From the NCBI RefSeq assembly GCF_029203285.1, contig NZ_CP115669.1:310001-374000 (forward strand): DNA of 64,000 nucleotides, given 5' to 3'. The stretch comes from Pseudomonas sp. PSE14 (GTDB lineage Bacteria > Pseudomonadota > Gammaproteobacteria > Pseudomonadales > Pseudomonadaceae). Shown here in pieces: positions 46,952-55,117 of this stretch. The stretch's first letter is position 1; the number at the start of each line of letters is the position of its first letter. The translations under genes and the position numbers were made by a program. The notes under the pieces are model-generated. The model saw nothing but the letters and a program-made list of their open reading frames with translations, did not search any database and was not told where the DNA came from.

Positions 46952-47446
46952 TCAATCGTCCCAATGGCGACGATGGTGCTTGTGCTTGTACCAGCCGCGA
47001 TGGCGGCCGTTATCGTGCCAGTCGCCGCGGTCGTAGTAGCGGGCACGACGGTAGCCGTGATGGTAGTCATCATCGTCGTCGTCGCGGTTGTTGTCGGCGT
47101 AGTGGTTGCCCAGTGCGCCGCCCGCGCCGCCGCCCAGGGCCGCGCCGATCAGACCGCCAGTGGTGCCGCCCATCTTGTTGCCGATCACCTGGCCGCCGGC
47201 TGCGCCCAGGCCACCGCCGATGGCGGCTTCTGTCTTGTTGCCGTGGCGGGCACCGACCGCACCACCGGCCGCACCGCCGATACCACTACCAATAGCGGCG
47301 CCGGTGCTGCCACCGACCGACTGGCCGATGACCGAACCCAATACCCCGCCCAGGGCGCCACCGACGCCGGCACGGGTGTCGCCGTCCGCGAAGGCGGTGC
47401 CACCAACCAGCGCAAGAGACAACAGGAGCATCGAGGAGTATTTCAT
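46952..47446 (-). CDS. Glycine-zipper protein with Asp/His/Arg-rich tail (tandem paralogue)
   Basis: 164 residues. Signal peptide KYSSMLLLSLALVGGTAFA, then glycine-zipper repeats nearly identical in plan to the neighbour (GGSTGAAIGSGIGGAAGG, NKTEAAIGGGLGAAGG, VIGNKMGG). The tail is DNNRDDDDDDYHHGYRRARY, ending in KHKHHRRHWDD. The shared segment GNKTEAAIGGGLGAAGG in both genes points to tandem duplication, but the tails have diverged. It has its own terminator and an AT-rich upstream region, so expression may be independent. Function unknown. Confidence 0.82.
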   Translation of the reverse strand: MKYSSMLLLSLALVGGTAFADGDTRAGVGGALGGVLGSVIGQSVGGSTGAAIGSGIGGAAGGAVGARHGNKTEAAIGGGLGAAGGQVIGNKMGGTTGGLIGAALGGGAGGALGNHYADNNRDDDDDDYHHGYRRARYYDRGDWHDNGRHRGWYKHKHHRRHWDD

Positions 47447-47536
47447 AGAGAGGATCTCTCTGTGGGGATGTTGGAAGCGATCCTCGGTTCGTGCGAAGGC
47501 TCTGACAAGGCACTTCCGACGAATAACACGACTTTC

Positions 47537-47559
47537 ATCAAATAATGCAAGTATTTGAT
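47537..47559. promoter_or_regulatory. Candidate operator: ATCAAATA inverted repeat
   Basis: A perfect 8-base inverted repeat with a 7-base spacer lies 91 bases upstream of the minus-strand glycine-zipper gene, in the most AT-rich part of the window. The cognate regulator is unknown. Confidence 0.4.
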
Positions 47560-47781
47560 TTAGGGTCAGAACTTTTTCGAGTTTGCGCGGTCTGAGTGTT
47601 ATTCCGGGGCTTTGTTTTGTGTGTGTTTTTGACGAAAAGTGCTATTGCAATGATGGCTTTTCACGCTTGCCCCTGATGCCCTTCCGAGTTTAGCGTTCAT
47701 TCCCTTCCTACGTATGCGATTCCGGCGGATTTTTCGCGGGATGTAATCTCCTGCGCGCCTGGAAAGGCCACGGGCGGGTAG

Positions 47782-47808
47782 GGCGTATAACGTTCGGCGT
47801 TATACGCC
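47782..47808. repeat. GGCGTATAACG hairpin repeat
   Basis: GGCGTATAACG (47782-47792) pairs with CGTTATACGCC (47798-47808) around a TTCGG loop. It belongs with 34612-34640 and 47907-47934. Confidence 0.7.
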
Positions 47809-47906
47809 GCCTGAGCTCGGCCCCCGTCCGTGCGGACTTCCGCCTGGACGCCCGTCACGTGCGCTTCGAACTCAACCACTGCGCCAGCCGGCAATCAGCG
47901 CGTATC

Positions 47907-47934
47907 GGCGTACAACCGCGAACGGTTGTACGCC
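47907..47934. repeat. GGCGTACAACCG hairpin repeat
   Basis: GGCGTACAACCG pairs perfectly over 12 bases with CGGTTGTACGCC around a CGAA loop. The paired changes relative to the hairpin at 47782 preserve the stem. It lies 34 bases beyond the fdhF-like stop and may act as its transcript end. Confidence 0.75.
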
Positions 47935-47968
47935 CTACGGGGCACAGGCCCCGGCTTGCCGCACAACA

Positions 47969-50290
47969 TCAAACGATCCGCAGGCTCGGCCGGGCCTTCT
48001 CGATGCGGATGGCGACGAACTTGGAGGTCGGGGTGTAGCTGCCCACGCCGTGGCTTTCCAGCGGTACCAGCGGGTTGGTCTCCGGGTAGTAGGCCGCCGC
48101 CTGGCCGCTGGGGATGTCGTAGGCCAGCAGGGTGAAGCCGTTGACCCGGCGCTCCACGCCGTCCGCCCAGAGCGACACCATGTCGACCTTCTCGCCTGGC
48201 TCGAAGCCCAGGCGGTGGATGTCCGCTTCGTTGGCGAATACCACCTCGCGCTGGCCGCGCACGCCGCGGTAGCGGTCGTCCAGGCCATAGATGGTGGTGT
48301 TGTACTGGTCGTGGGAGCGCAGCGTCTGCAGGATCAGGTGCGGCTCCTGGCCGGACTGGCGGACTTTCTCGTGGACCAGGTCCGCCGGCAGCGGCTGGTC
48401 GTGGAAGTTGGCCTTGCCGCTGGCGGTGTTCCAGCGCCGGTCGGCGGCGGCGTTGCCCAGGTGGAAGCCGCCGGGGTGCGCCACGCGGCGATTGAAGTCG
48501 GCGAAGCCGGGGATGGTATCGGCGATCAGGTCACGGATGCGGTCGTAGTGGGCGATCAGCGCGTCCCAGTCCACCGGGTGGTTGCCCAGGGTGGCCTTGG
48601 CGATGCCGGCGATGATGGCGGGTTCCGAGCGCATCAGCTTCGAGGAAGGCTCCAGCTGGCCGAAAGACGCGTGGATCATGCTGAAGGAGTCTTCCACGGT
48701 TACCGCCTGTGGGCCTTCGGCCTGGCGGTCTATGTCGGTGCGGCCCAGGCACGGCAGGATCAGTGCATCGCCGCCCACTGTGAGGTGGCTGCGATTGAGC
48801 TTGGTGCTGATCTGCACGGTCAGTGCGCAGCGCTCCAGGGCGCGGTGGGTGCGCGGGCTGTCCGGGGTGGCCTGGGCGAAGTTGCCGCCCAGGCCGATGA
48901 AGACTTTCGCCTCGCCCTTGAGCATCGCCTCGATCGCCTCGACCGTGTTGTGGCCGTGCTCGCGCGGTACCTTGAAGTCGAAGCGGCGTTCGATAGCGTC
49001 GAGCAGGGCTGCCGGTGGGCGGTCGTTGATGCCCATGGTGCGGTCGCCCTGCACGTTGCTGTGGCCGCGCACCGGGCACAGGCCGGCGCCGGGGCGGCCG
49101 ACGTTGCCGCGCAGCAGTTGCAGGCTGACCAGTTCCTGGATGGTCGGCACCGAATGGTGGTGCTGGGTGATGCCCATGGCCCAGCAAACGATCACGCGCT
49201 CGGCGCGGCGATACATGATCGCCGCCTGCTCGATCTCATCGAGGCTCAGGCCCGACTGCTGGACGATGTGGTCCCAGCTGGTGTCGTCCACCGTGGCCAG
49301 GTAGGCCTCGACGCCCTGGGTGTGTTCGGCGATGAAGGCGTGGTCGAACACCGCCGGCTCACCCTTGGCCTGGGCCTCGCGCTCCCACTGCAGGAGGAAC
49401 TTGGCGATGCCGCGTACGGCGGCCATGTCGCCGCCCAGCGCCGGGCGGAAGAAGGCGGTGTTCAGCGGTTCGGAACCGTTGGTGAGCATCTCCAGCGCGT
49501 TCTGCGGGTGCTGGAAGCGCTCCAGTCCACGCTCCTTGAGCGGGTTGAAGGCGACCACCTGGGCACCGCGCTGCACCGCTTCGCGCAGTGGTTCGAGCAT
49601 GCGCGGATGATTGGTGCCGGGGTTCTGACCGAACACGAAGATCGCGTCGGCATGCTCGAAGTCGTCGAAGGTTACGGTGCCCTTGCCGACGCCCACGCTC
49701 GCGCCCAGGGCCACGCCGCTGGCTTCGTGGCACATGTTCGAGCAGTCGGGGAAGTTGTTGGTGCCGTAGGCACGGACGAACAGCTGGTAGAGGAAGGCCG
49801 CCTCGTTGCTGGCCCGGCCTGAGGTGTAGAACTCGGCCTGGTCAGGGCTTTCCAGGGCGTTCAGGTGCTGGGCGATCAGGGCGAAGGCGTCGTCCCAGGC
49901 AATCGGCTGGTAGCGGTCGGTGGCCGGGTCGTAGCGCATCGGCTCGGTCAGGCGGCCCTGGTATTCGAGCCAGTAGTCGCTCTGCTCGCGCAGCGCGCTG
50001 ACGCTGTGGCGGGCGAAGAAGGCAGCGTCCACGCGGCGCTTGGTCGCTTCCCAGTTCACTGCCTTGGCGCCGTTCTCGCAGAACTTCACCCGGCCGTCTT
50101 CGGGCGAGTCGCCCCAGGCGCAACCGGGGCAGTCGAAGCCGCCGCTCTGGTTGGTCTTGAGCAGTGCGCGCAGGTTCTTGAACGGCTGTTTGCTGTCCAG
50201 CCAGAAGCGGGTGACGCTGATCAGTGCGCCCCAACCAGCGGCCGGGCCTTTGTAGGGTTGATAGCGAGGTTTTACGGATTGCAGGCTCAT
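47969..50290 (-). CDS. FdhF/YdeP-family molybdopterin oxidoreductase
   Basis: A 773-residue cytosolic enzyme of the formate-dehydrogenase-like branch. Iron-sulphur region C54-x2-C57 and C71 (FDCPGCAWGD, VKFCENGAKAV). The likely molybdenum ligand Cys187 lies in CSNMCHEASG, in the place of selenocysteine in E. coli FdhF. bis-MGD binding regions follow (FGQNPGTNHPRML, CWAMGITQHHHSVPTIQELV). In E. coli YdeP is linked to acid resistance; no formate activity can be assumed. There is no iron-sulphur or membrane electron-transfer subunit nearby. fdhD and a LysR gene lie upstream on the same strand. Confidence 0.88.
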   Translation of the reverse strand: MSLQSVKPRYQPYKGPAAGWGALISVTRFWLDSKQPFKNLRALLKTNQSGGFDCPGCAWGDSPEDGRVKFCENGAKAVNWEATKRRVDAAFFARHSVSALREQSDYWLEYQGRLTEPMRYDPATDRYQPIAWDDAFALIAQHLNALESPDQAEFYTSGRASNEAAFLYQLFVRAYGTNNFPDCSNMCHEASGVALGASVGVGKGTVTFDDFEHADAIFVFGQNPGTNHPRMLEPLREAVQRGAQVVAFNPLKERGLERFQHPQNALEMLTNGSEPLNTAFFRPALGGDMAAVRGIAKFLLQWEREAQAKGEPAVFDHAFIAEHTQGVEAYLATVDDTSWDHIVQQSGLSLDEIEQAAIMYRRAERVIVCWAMGITQHHHSVPTIQELVSLQLLRGNVGRPGAGLCPVRGHSNVQGDRTMGINDRPPAALLDAIERRFDFKVPREHGHNTVEAIEAMLKGEAKVFIGLGGNFAQATPDSPRTHRALERCALTVQISTKLNRSHLTVGGDALILPCLGRTDIDRQAEGPQAVTVEDSFSMIHASFGQLEPSSKLMRSEPAIIAGIAKATLGNHPVDWDALIAHYDRIRDLIADTIPGFADFNRRVAHPGGFHLGNAAADRRWNTASGKANFHDQPLPADLVHEKVRQSGQEPHLILQTLRSHDQYNTTIYGLDDRYRGVRGQREVVFANEADIHRLGFEPGEKVDMVSLWADGVERRVNGFTLLAYDIPSGQAAAYYPETNPLVPLESHGVGSYTPTSKFVAIRIEKARPSLRIV

Positions 50291-50338
50291 GTGGGCTCTT
50301 TCTTGAAGGACGGCGGCGACGCTTTTTTCAGGGGGCGG

Positions 50339-51187
50339 TCAGACGGCTTTCGGAGCCGGGCTGTAGACGCGCGGGGCGCTGCGGTGGGGCAGATGGATCA
50401 GGTTCAGGTTGTGCTCGCGGGCCCACTGCACGGTGAGCGCGGTGGGAGCGGACAGGCTGACCAGGGTGGGTAGTCCGGCGCGCAGGGCCTTGTGGATCAG
50501 CTCCAGGCTGCAGCGGCTGGTGACCACGGCGAAGCCGTCGCGGAGGTCCAGGCGCTGGCGCTTGAGGGCGCCGACCAGCTTGTCGAGGGCGTTGTGCCGG
50601 CCGATGTCCTCGCGGCACAGGCGGATTTCGCCGCTGCCGTCGACGAACAGCGCGGCGTGCACGGCGCCGCTGCGGCGGGCGATTTCCTGGGCGGCATTCA
50701 CCCGCTCGCGCAGGCCGGCCAGGTGGGCGGCGGGTGGTAGCGGTGCAGACGGCAGTACCGGTAGGTCCGGCAGCGCCTGGTCCAGCGCCTCGACACCGCA
50801 CAGGCCGCAGCCGGTATTGCCGGCCAGCTGGCGCCGCTGCTCCTTGAGCGCCCAGAAGGCGCGGTTGCTGACCTGCACTTCGGCGGCAATTGCATCGCCG
50901 TGGGGCGTCAGGCGGATGTCATAGATGTCGTCGATGGATTCGATGAAGCCGGCGCCGAGGCTGAAGCCGTGGACGAAATCTTCCAGATCGTTCGGCGAGA
51001 CCATCATCACGGCCTGGCTGAGGCCGTTGTAGGCGATGGCCAGGGCGACTTCGTCGGCCAGCGGGGTGCTGCCGATGTCGCTTTCCGGGGTGAGTTCGGC
51101 GTAGGCGTAGCCGTCGACGGGGGCGTCGGCGGACGTGTCGGGAGCCCGGACCTCGGCGGCGGCCGGGCGGGCGATCAAGCAAGGCAT
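50339..51187 (-). CDS. fdhD: Formate dehydrogenase accessory sulfurtransferase FdhD
   Basis: 282 residues. FdhD passes sulphur from IscS to the Mo-bis-MGD cofactor of formate dehydrogenases. The conserved Cys pair C127-x2-C130 (TGCGLC) and the blocks GFSLGAGFIESIDDI, GRHNALDKLVGAL and SRCSLELIHKAL are present. It lies 48 bases upstream of the fdhF-like gene, so it presumably matures that enzyme. A LysR gene lies 98 bases further upstream. Confidence 0.93.
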   Translation of the reverse strand: MPCLIARPAAAEVRAPDTSADAPVDGYAYAELTPESDIGSTPLADEVALAIAYNGLSQAVMMVSPNDLEDFVHGFSLGAGFIESIDDIYDIRLTPHGDAIAAEVQVSNRAFWALKEQRRQLAGNTGCGLCGVEALDQALPDLPVLPSAPLPPAAHLAGLRERVNAAQEIARRSGAVHAALFVDGSGEIRLCREDIGRHNALDKLVGALKRQRLDLRDGFAVVTSRCSLELIHKALRAGLPTLVSLSAPTALTVQWAREHNLNLIHLPHRSAPRVYSPAPKAV

Positions 51188-51285
51188 GGGCTGAGCCCTA
51201 TGGTTCTCTAGTAATAGCGCCAGACTAGGCCGATACGCGGGGAGCGTCTAATGGGTAGTTTCGATACCGTGATCGACGCCGTCTA

Positions 51286-52182
51286 TCACTCGGTCGGAGA
51301 GTCGTCCAACAGCGTGGCCGCTTCGCGGAAGCAGGCTTCGGCCAGGGCCGAGCGCGGCTCGCTGCGGCGAATGATCAACCCCAGTGGGGAGAGGGTGCGG
51401 GCGTCCTCTATCGGGGTGAGGGCGAAGTGCTCTCCCTGGGCGTCCAGCCCACTGCCCAGCGGCATGATTGCGCAGCACAGGCCGCGCTCCACGGCTTGCA
51501 GCAACTGGTGCACGGCGTCCGTTTCCAGACGCGGCCGGGGTGTCAGGCCACGGCTGCGAAAACCATGGTCGATGGACTGGCGAAAATGCATGCCGGTCGA
51601 CAGCAGGCCCAGGGGCAGGTCCGCCAGGGCGTCCCAGCCGAGGGTCGGGCTGTCGAACTGGAAGTGCCGGCGGTCGTGCAGCAGACCCATCCGCGTGCCG
51701 GCCAGTTCCAGTCCTTCGAAGTGCTCACGGTCGAGGCGGTCGAGGTAGGACAGGCCGAGGTCCAACTGGTTGCGGCCAAGGCCTTCGAGAATGTTCTCCG
51801 AGCTCAGCGCGTAGAGCTGGAAGCGCAGCTCCGGGTGGCGCTGGGCGAACAGCTCGATCAGCCGCATGGGGTCGAAACCCGCCAGCGGCACCAGGCCCAG
51901 GCGCAGGGTGCCGACCAGTTGGCCCCGGCAGGCGGCGGCCTCGGCGTACAGGCCGTCGTGGGCGGCCAGCAGGCTGCGGGCCCAGGCCAGCACGCGCTCG
52001 CCGGCCTCGGTGAAGCCTTCGAAGCGCTGCCCGCGCCGCACCAGCTCCAGGCCCAGTTCCTCCTCCAGGCTGCGCAGGCGCATCGACAGGGTCGGCTGGG
52101 TGACGTGGCAGCGTGCCGCCGCCTGGCCGAAATGCCGCGTCTCGTCGAGGGCGCAGAGGAACTTGAGCTGTTTGATGTCCAT
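51286..52182 (-). CDS. LysR-type transcriptional regulator
   Basis: 298 residues from the ATG at 52182 (MDIKQLKFLCALDETRHFGQ); the open frame continues upstream without initiation signals. Helix-turn-helix AAARCHVTQPTLSMRLRSLE, then an effector domain with GLVPLAGFDPMRLIELFAQR. It is oriented with fdhD and the fdhF-like gene and lies divergent from kbp (153-base gap). Likely target: the fdhD-fdhF pair. The effector is unknown. Confidence 0.9.
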   Translation of the reverse strand: MDIKQLKFLCALDETRHFGQAAARCHVTQPTLSMRLRSLEEELGLELVRRGQRFEGFTEAGERVLAWARSLLAAHDGLYAEAAACRGQLVGTLRLGLVPLAGFDPMRLIELFAQRHPELRFQLYALSSENILEGLGRNQLDLGLSYLDRLDREHFEGLELAGTRMGLLHDRRHFQFDSPTLGWDALADLPLGLLSTGMHFRQSIDHGFRSRGLTPRPRLETDAVHQLLQAVERGLCCAIMPLGSGLDAQGEHFALTPIEDARTLSPLGLIIRRSEPRSALAEACFREAATLLDDSPTE

Positions 52183-52335
52183 CGCTGGATGGCTCCGGGA
52201 GGCGGCTTTCAGTCGGTAAAAAGGCTGGGCTGGGAATAATCCGGCGGGCGTTACCAATCTTGCCGACTAGACTCCTAGCGCACGCGGTCTGCCCAATGCC
52301 GGCCGCCTGTCACTGTAACTGTAGGGAGATTGGAA

Positions 52336-52773
52336 ATGGGCATTTTTGCTTTTGTGAAGGAAGCCGGCGAGAAGCTGTGGGAAAGCATCGTGGGCCAGGA
52401 GGCGCAGGCCGCCGAATCGCTCAAGGAGCATATCGCCAAGGTCGGCCTGGGCAACCCGAACATCCAGGTCAGCGTCGAGGGCGACAAGGTGATCGCCACC
52501 GGCGAAGTGGCCAGCCAGGAGGAGAAGGAGAAGATCCTGCTGACCCTGGGCAACGTCGCGGGTGTCTCCGGCGTGGAAGACCACATCACCGTCGCCACGC
52601 CGGCCCCGGAAGCGCGCTTCGTCACCGTGAAGAAGGGCGACACCCTGAGCGCCATCGCCAAGGCCGAGTACGGCAACGCCAACGCCTACATGAAGATCTT
52701 CGAGGCGAACAAGCCGATGCTCAGCCATCCGGACAAGATCTATCCCGGCCAGGTGCTGCGGATTCCGGCGTAA
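52336..52773 (+). CDS. kbp: Potassium-binding BON-LysM protein Kbp (YgaU)
   Basis: 145 residues. A BON domain (about 25-88) precedes a LysM domain (about 95-143: FVTVKKGDTLSAIAKAEYGN, then IFEANKPMLSHPDKIYPGQV). Close in plan and sequence to E. coli Kbp/YgaU, a cytoplasmic K+ sensor needed at high potassium. There is no signal peptide despite the LysM domain. The ATG at 52336 has TAGGGAG upstream. A strong terminator follows. Confidence 0.94.
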   Translation: MGIFAFVKEAGEKLWESIVGQEAQAAESLKEHIAKVGLGNPNIQVSVEGDKVIATGEVASQEEKEKILLTLGNVAGVSGVEDHITVATPAPEARFVTVKKGDTLSAIAKAEYGNANAYMKIFEANKPMLSHPDKIYPGQVLRIPA

Positions 52774-52780
52774 CGCCCAC

Positions 52781-52809
52781 GAGCCCGGCCCAGTGCCGGG
52801 CTCTTTTTT
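52781..52809 (+). terminator. Rho-independent terminator after kbp
   Basis: GAGCCCGGC-CCAGT-GCCGGGCTC followed by TTTTTT: a perfect 9-base stem, eight bases after the stop. Confidence 0.92.
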
Positions 52810-52821
52810 GCCGAGCGGGAA

Positions 52822-53484
52822 TCAGAGCCCTTCGATCAGCGTCCGGTAGCTGTCCTGGGCGGCGAACTCCTCGGTGTCCTTGGGCCCGCCACGGCTGTCG
52901 GGCTGGCGCACCGCCAGCAGGTGGCCGACGCCGAACTGCCGCGCCGCGCGCAGGATCGGCAGGCTGTCATCGATGAACAGGCTGCGTGCCGGGTCGAAGC
53001 CGATATCGGCCTGCAGCGCCTGCCAGAACTGCCGGTCTTCCTTGGGGTAGCCGTAGTCGTGGGAGCTGATCAGGCGGTCGAACCAGGGCGCGAGCTCGAC
53101 CCGTTCCAGTTTCAGTGACAGCGAGTCGCGGTGGGCGTTGGTGATCAGCACCGCGCGCTTGTCGTGCAGGCGCAGCGCGGCGAGGAACAGGTCGGCATCC
53201 GGGCGCAGGGCGATGAGGTGGGCGACCTCGCGCTTGAGGTCGCGGACCGACAGCTTCAGCTCGCGGGTCCAGAAGTCCAGGCAGTACCAGTTGAGTTGTC
53301 CGGCATGCTCGCGGAACAGCGGCAGCAGCTCGGCGTCGGCCTGCTCGCGGCTGATGCCGTGGTGTTCGGCGTAACGCCTGGGCAGGTGTTCGAGCCAGAA
53401 ATGGTTGTCGAAGTGCAGGTCGAGCAGGGTTCCGTCCATGTCGAGCAGGACGGTATCGATGGCTGACCAGGGCAGGCTTGGCAT
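52822..53484 (-). CDS. yrfG: GMP/IMP nucleotidase, YrfG-like HAD phosphatase
   Basis: 220 residues from the Met at 53484; E. coli YrfG has 222. HAD motif 1 is DMDGT (nucleophile D15, D17), motif 2 is LITNAH, then a Lys in YGYPKEDRQFW and motif 4 in SLFIDDSLPIL. The helical cap with HFWLEHLPRRYAEHHGI is typical of YrfG. It hydrolyses purine mononucleotides. It is divergent from nudE, the same neighbour as in E. coli and P. aeruginosa. Confidence 0.9.
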   Translation of the reverse strand: MPSLPWSAIDTVLLDMDGTLLDLHFDNHFWLEHLPRRYAEHHGISREQADAELLPLFREHAGQLNWYCLDFWTRELKLSVRDLKREVAHLIALRPDADLFLAALRLHDKRAVLITNAHRDSLSLKLERVELAPWFDRLISSHDYGYPKEDRQFWQALQADIGFDPARSLFIDDSLPILRAARQFGVGHLLAVRQPDSRGGPKDTEEFAAQDSYRTLIEGL

Positions 53485-53609
53485 GGTGGGCTCGGTAACA
53501 GGGTGTCGTAATTGCGCAGTGAATCGGCAGGCTCCGCGCAACATCCGACACGGACAATCGGAGAAGGCGGGTTATCATAGCCGACCCGGCCACCCCCAGG
53601 AGTCGCCCC

Positions 53610-54176
53610 ATGCGTCAGAAACCCACGGTGCTCGCCCGCGAGATCGTCGCCAAAAGCCGACTGTTCGCCGTCGAAGAGCTGCAATTGCGCTTCTCCAACG
53701 GTGTGGAGCGCACCTATGAGCGGCTGGTGGGCAAGGGGCAGGGCTATGGCGCGGTGATGGTGGTCGCGATGCTCGATGCCGAGCATGTGGTTCTGGTCGA
53801 GGAATACTGCGCCGGGGTCGACGAATACCAGCTGTCGCTGCCCAAGGGGCTGGTGGAGCCGGGCGAGGACATCCTCGCCGCCGCCGACCGCGAGCTCAAG
53901 GAGGAGGCCGGCTACGGCGCCCACGAACTCGAGCACATCACCGAACTGTCGCTGTCGCCCGGCTACATGAGCCAGCGCATCCAGGTGGTGCTGGCGCGCA
54001 ATCTCTATCCCGAAAGCCTGCCCGGCGACGAGCCGGAGCCGATGCGGGTGGACAAGATCAGTCTGCGGGAGCTGTCCAGCCTCGCCCAGCATGCCCAGTT
54101 CAGCGAAGGACGCGCACTGGCCGCGCTCTACCTGGTGCGCGACCTGTTGACCCAACGAGGAGAATACCAACCGTGA
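53610..54176 (+). CDS. nudE: ADP compounds hydrolase NudE
   Basis: A 188-residue Nudix hydrolase acting on ADP-ribose, NADH and Ap3A-type substrates. The Nudix box is complete at residues 80-102: G80-x5-E86-x7-R94-E95-L-K-E98-E99-A-G101-Y. The usual NudE start is KPTVLAREIVAKSRLFAVEE. Its stop overlaps the cysQ start region. Confidence 0.94.
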   Translation: MRQKPTVLAREIVAKSRLFAVEELQLRFSNGVERTYERLVGKGQGYGAVMVVAMLDAEHVVLVEEYCAGVDEYQLSLPKGLVEPGEDILAAADRELKEEAGYGAHELEHITELSLSPGYMSQRIQVVLARNLYPESLPGDEPEPMRVDKISLRELSSLAQHAQFSEGRALAALYLVRDLLTQRGEYQP

Positions 54177-54994
54177 TGCATGCCTTTCTTCCCGCGGTCA
54201 TCGACCTGGTGCACAAGGCCGGCGACGTGATCCTGCCGTTCTGGCGCAGTGATCTGAACGTCGAACAGAAGGCCGACGAGTCGCCGGTGACCGCCGCCGA
54301 CCTGGCCGCCCACCGCCTGCTGGCCGACGGTCTGCGCGCGTTGGCGCCGGAAGTGCCGGTGCTGTCGGAGGAAGACTGCAACATCCCGCTTGAGCAGCGT
54401 GCCCAGTGGACGCGCTGGTGGCTGGTGGACCCGCTGGACGGCACCAAGGAGTTCATCGCCGGCAGCGAGGAGTTCACCGTCAACGTGGCGCTGATCGAGC
54501 GCGGTCGGGTGGTGTTCGGTGTCGTCGGCATCCCCGCCAGCGGCCGTTGCTACTACGGCGGCACCGGGCTTGGCGCGTGGCGCGAGGAGCGCGGTGGCGA
54601 TCCGCAGGAAATCAGCGTGCGGGTCAGCCCGGCCGAAGCCTTCACCGTGGTGGCCAGCAAGCGCCATTCGAGCCCTGCCCAGGAGCGCCTGCTGGCCGGC
54701 CTGGCGGAGCGTTTCGGCGACCTGGAACTGGCCAATATCGGCAGTTCCCTGAAGTTCTGTCTGCTGGCCGAGGGCTCGGCGGACTGTTATCCGCGCCTCG
54801 CGCCCACCTCGCAGTGGGATACCGCGGCGGCCCAGGGCGTCCTGGAAGGTGCCGGCGGCGAAATGCTTGACCTGCATGGCCAGGTCTTCACCTATGAGGC
54901 GCGGGATACGCTGCTCAATCCGTCGTTCCTCGCCCTGCCGAAGGCCGCGGAATGGCGTGAGGAACTGATCCAGCTGGCGCGTGCGCTGGACTGA
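54173..54994 (+). CDS. cysQ: 3'(2'),5'-bisphosphate nucleotidase CysQ
   Basis: About 273 residues. It removes the 3' phosphate from PAP/PAPS in sulphate assimilation. Metal-site motifs of the inositol monophosphatase superfamily: LSEED (Glu-Glu), DPLDGTKEF and WDTAAAQGVLEGAG. GTG at 54173 overlaps the nudE TGA and is well spaced from GAGGAG (54157-54162); ATG at 54176 is an alternative. It is translationally coupled to nudE, as in P. aeruginosa. Confidence 0.94.
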   Translation: MMHAFLPAVIDLVHKAGDVILPFWRSDLNVEQKADESPVTAADLAAHRLLADGLRALAPEVPVLSEEDCNIPLEQRAQWTRWWLVDPLDGTKEFIAGSEEFTVNVALIERGRVVFGVVGIPASGRCYYGGTGLGAWREERGGDPQEISVRVSPAEAFTVVASKRHSSPAQERLLAGLAERFGDLELANIGSSLKFCLLAEGSADCYPRLAPTSQWDTAAAQGVLEGAGGEMLDLHGQVFTYEARDTLLNPSFLALPKAAEWREELIQLARALD

Positions 54995-55012
54995 TTGGCC
55001 CTGCCGCATTGC

Positions 55013-55090
55013 GTAGTAGCGAGCTTGCTCGCGAACCAGCCTGACGCCGGTGTTGCCGGTCGACCCGTTCGCGAGCAAGCTCGCTCCTAC
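55013..55090. repeat. REPIN
   Basis: GTAGTAGCGAGCTTGCTCGC and the inverted GCGAGCAAGCTCGCTCCTAC are separated by about 35 bases, between cysQ and mutM. The left copy has one substitution (GTAGTAG for GTAGGAG). Confidence 0.9.
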
Positions 55091-55117
55091 AAAGACCTTC
55101 TTCTACCGTCGTGATCC

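Larger units (their letters stand above)
47447..47968. other. 522-base gene-free interval, partly AT-rich
   Basis: Next to the glycine-zipper gene lies an AT-rich stretch (about 47520-47660) with the inverted repeat ATCAAATA-N7-TATTTGAT (47537-47559), plausibly its promoter/operator. Further on are two GGCGTAxAAC hairpins (47782-47808, 47907-47934). No gene with initiation signals is seen. Confidence 0.65.

Noticed and set aside
46377-47446. CRISPR-like or tandem DNA repeats
   Set aside because: The repetition is codon-level glycine-zipper coding, without regular repeat-spacer units. No CRISPR array was seen anywhere.
49725-49740. Selenocysteine codon in the fdhF-like enzyme
   Set aside because: The Mo-ligand position reads a Cys codon within CSNMCHE and there is no in-frame TGA.
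48050-49822. Plus-strand frame of about 590 codons opposite the fdhF-like gene
   Set aside because: Antisense shadow; the minus-strand protein has conserved Cys and cofactor motifs throughout.
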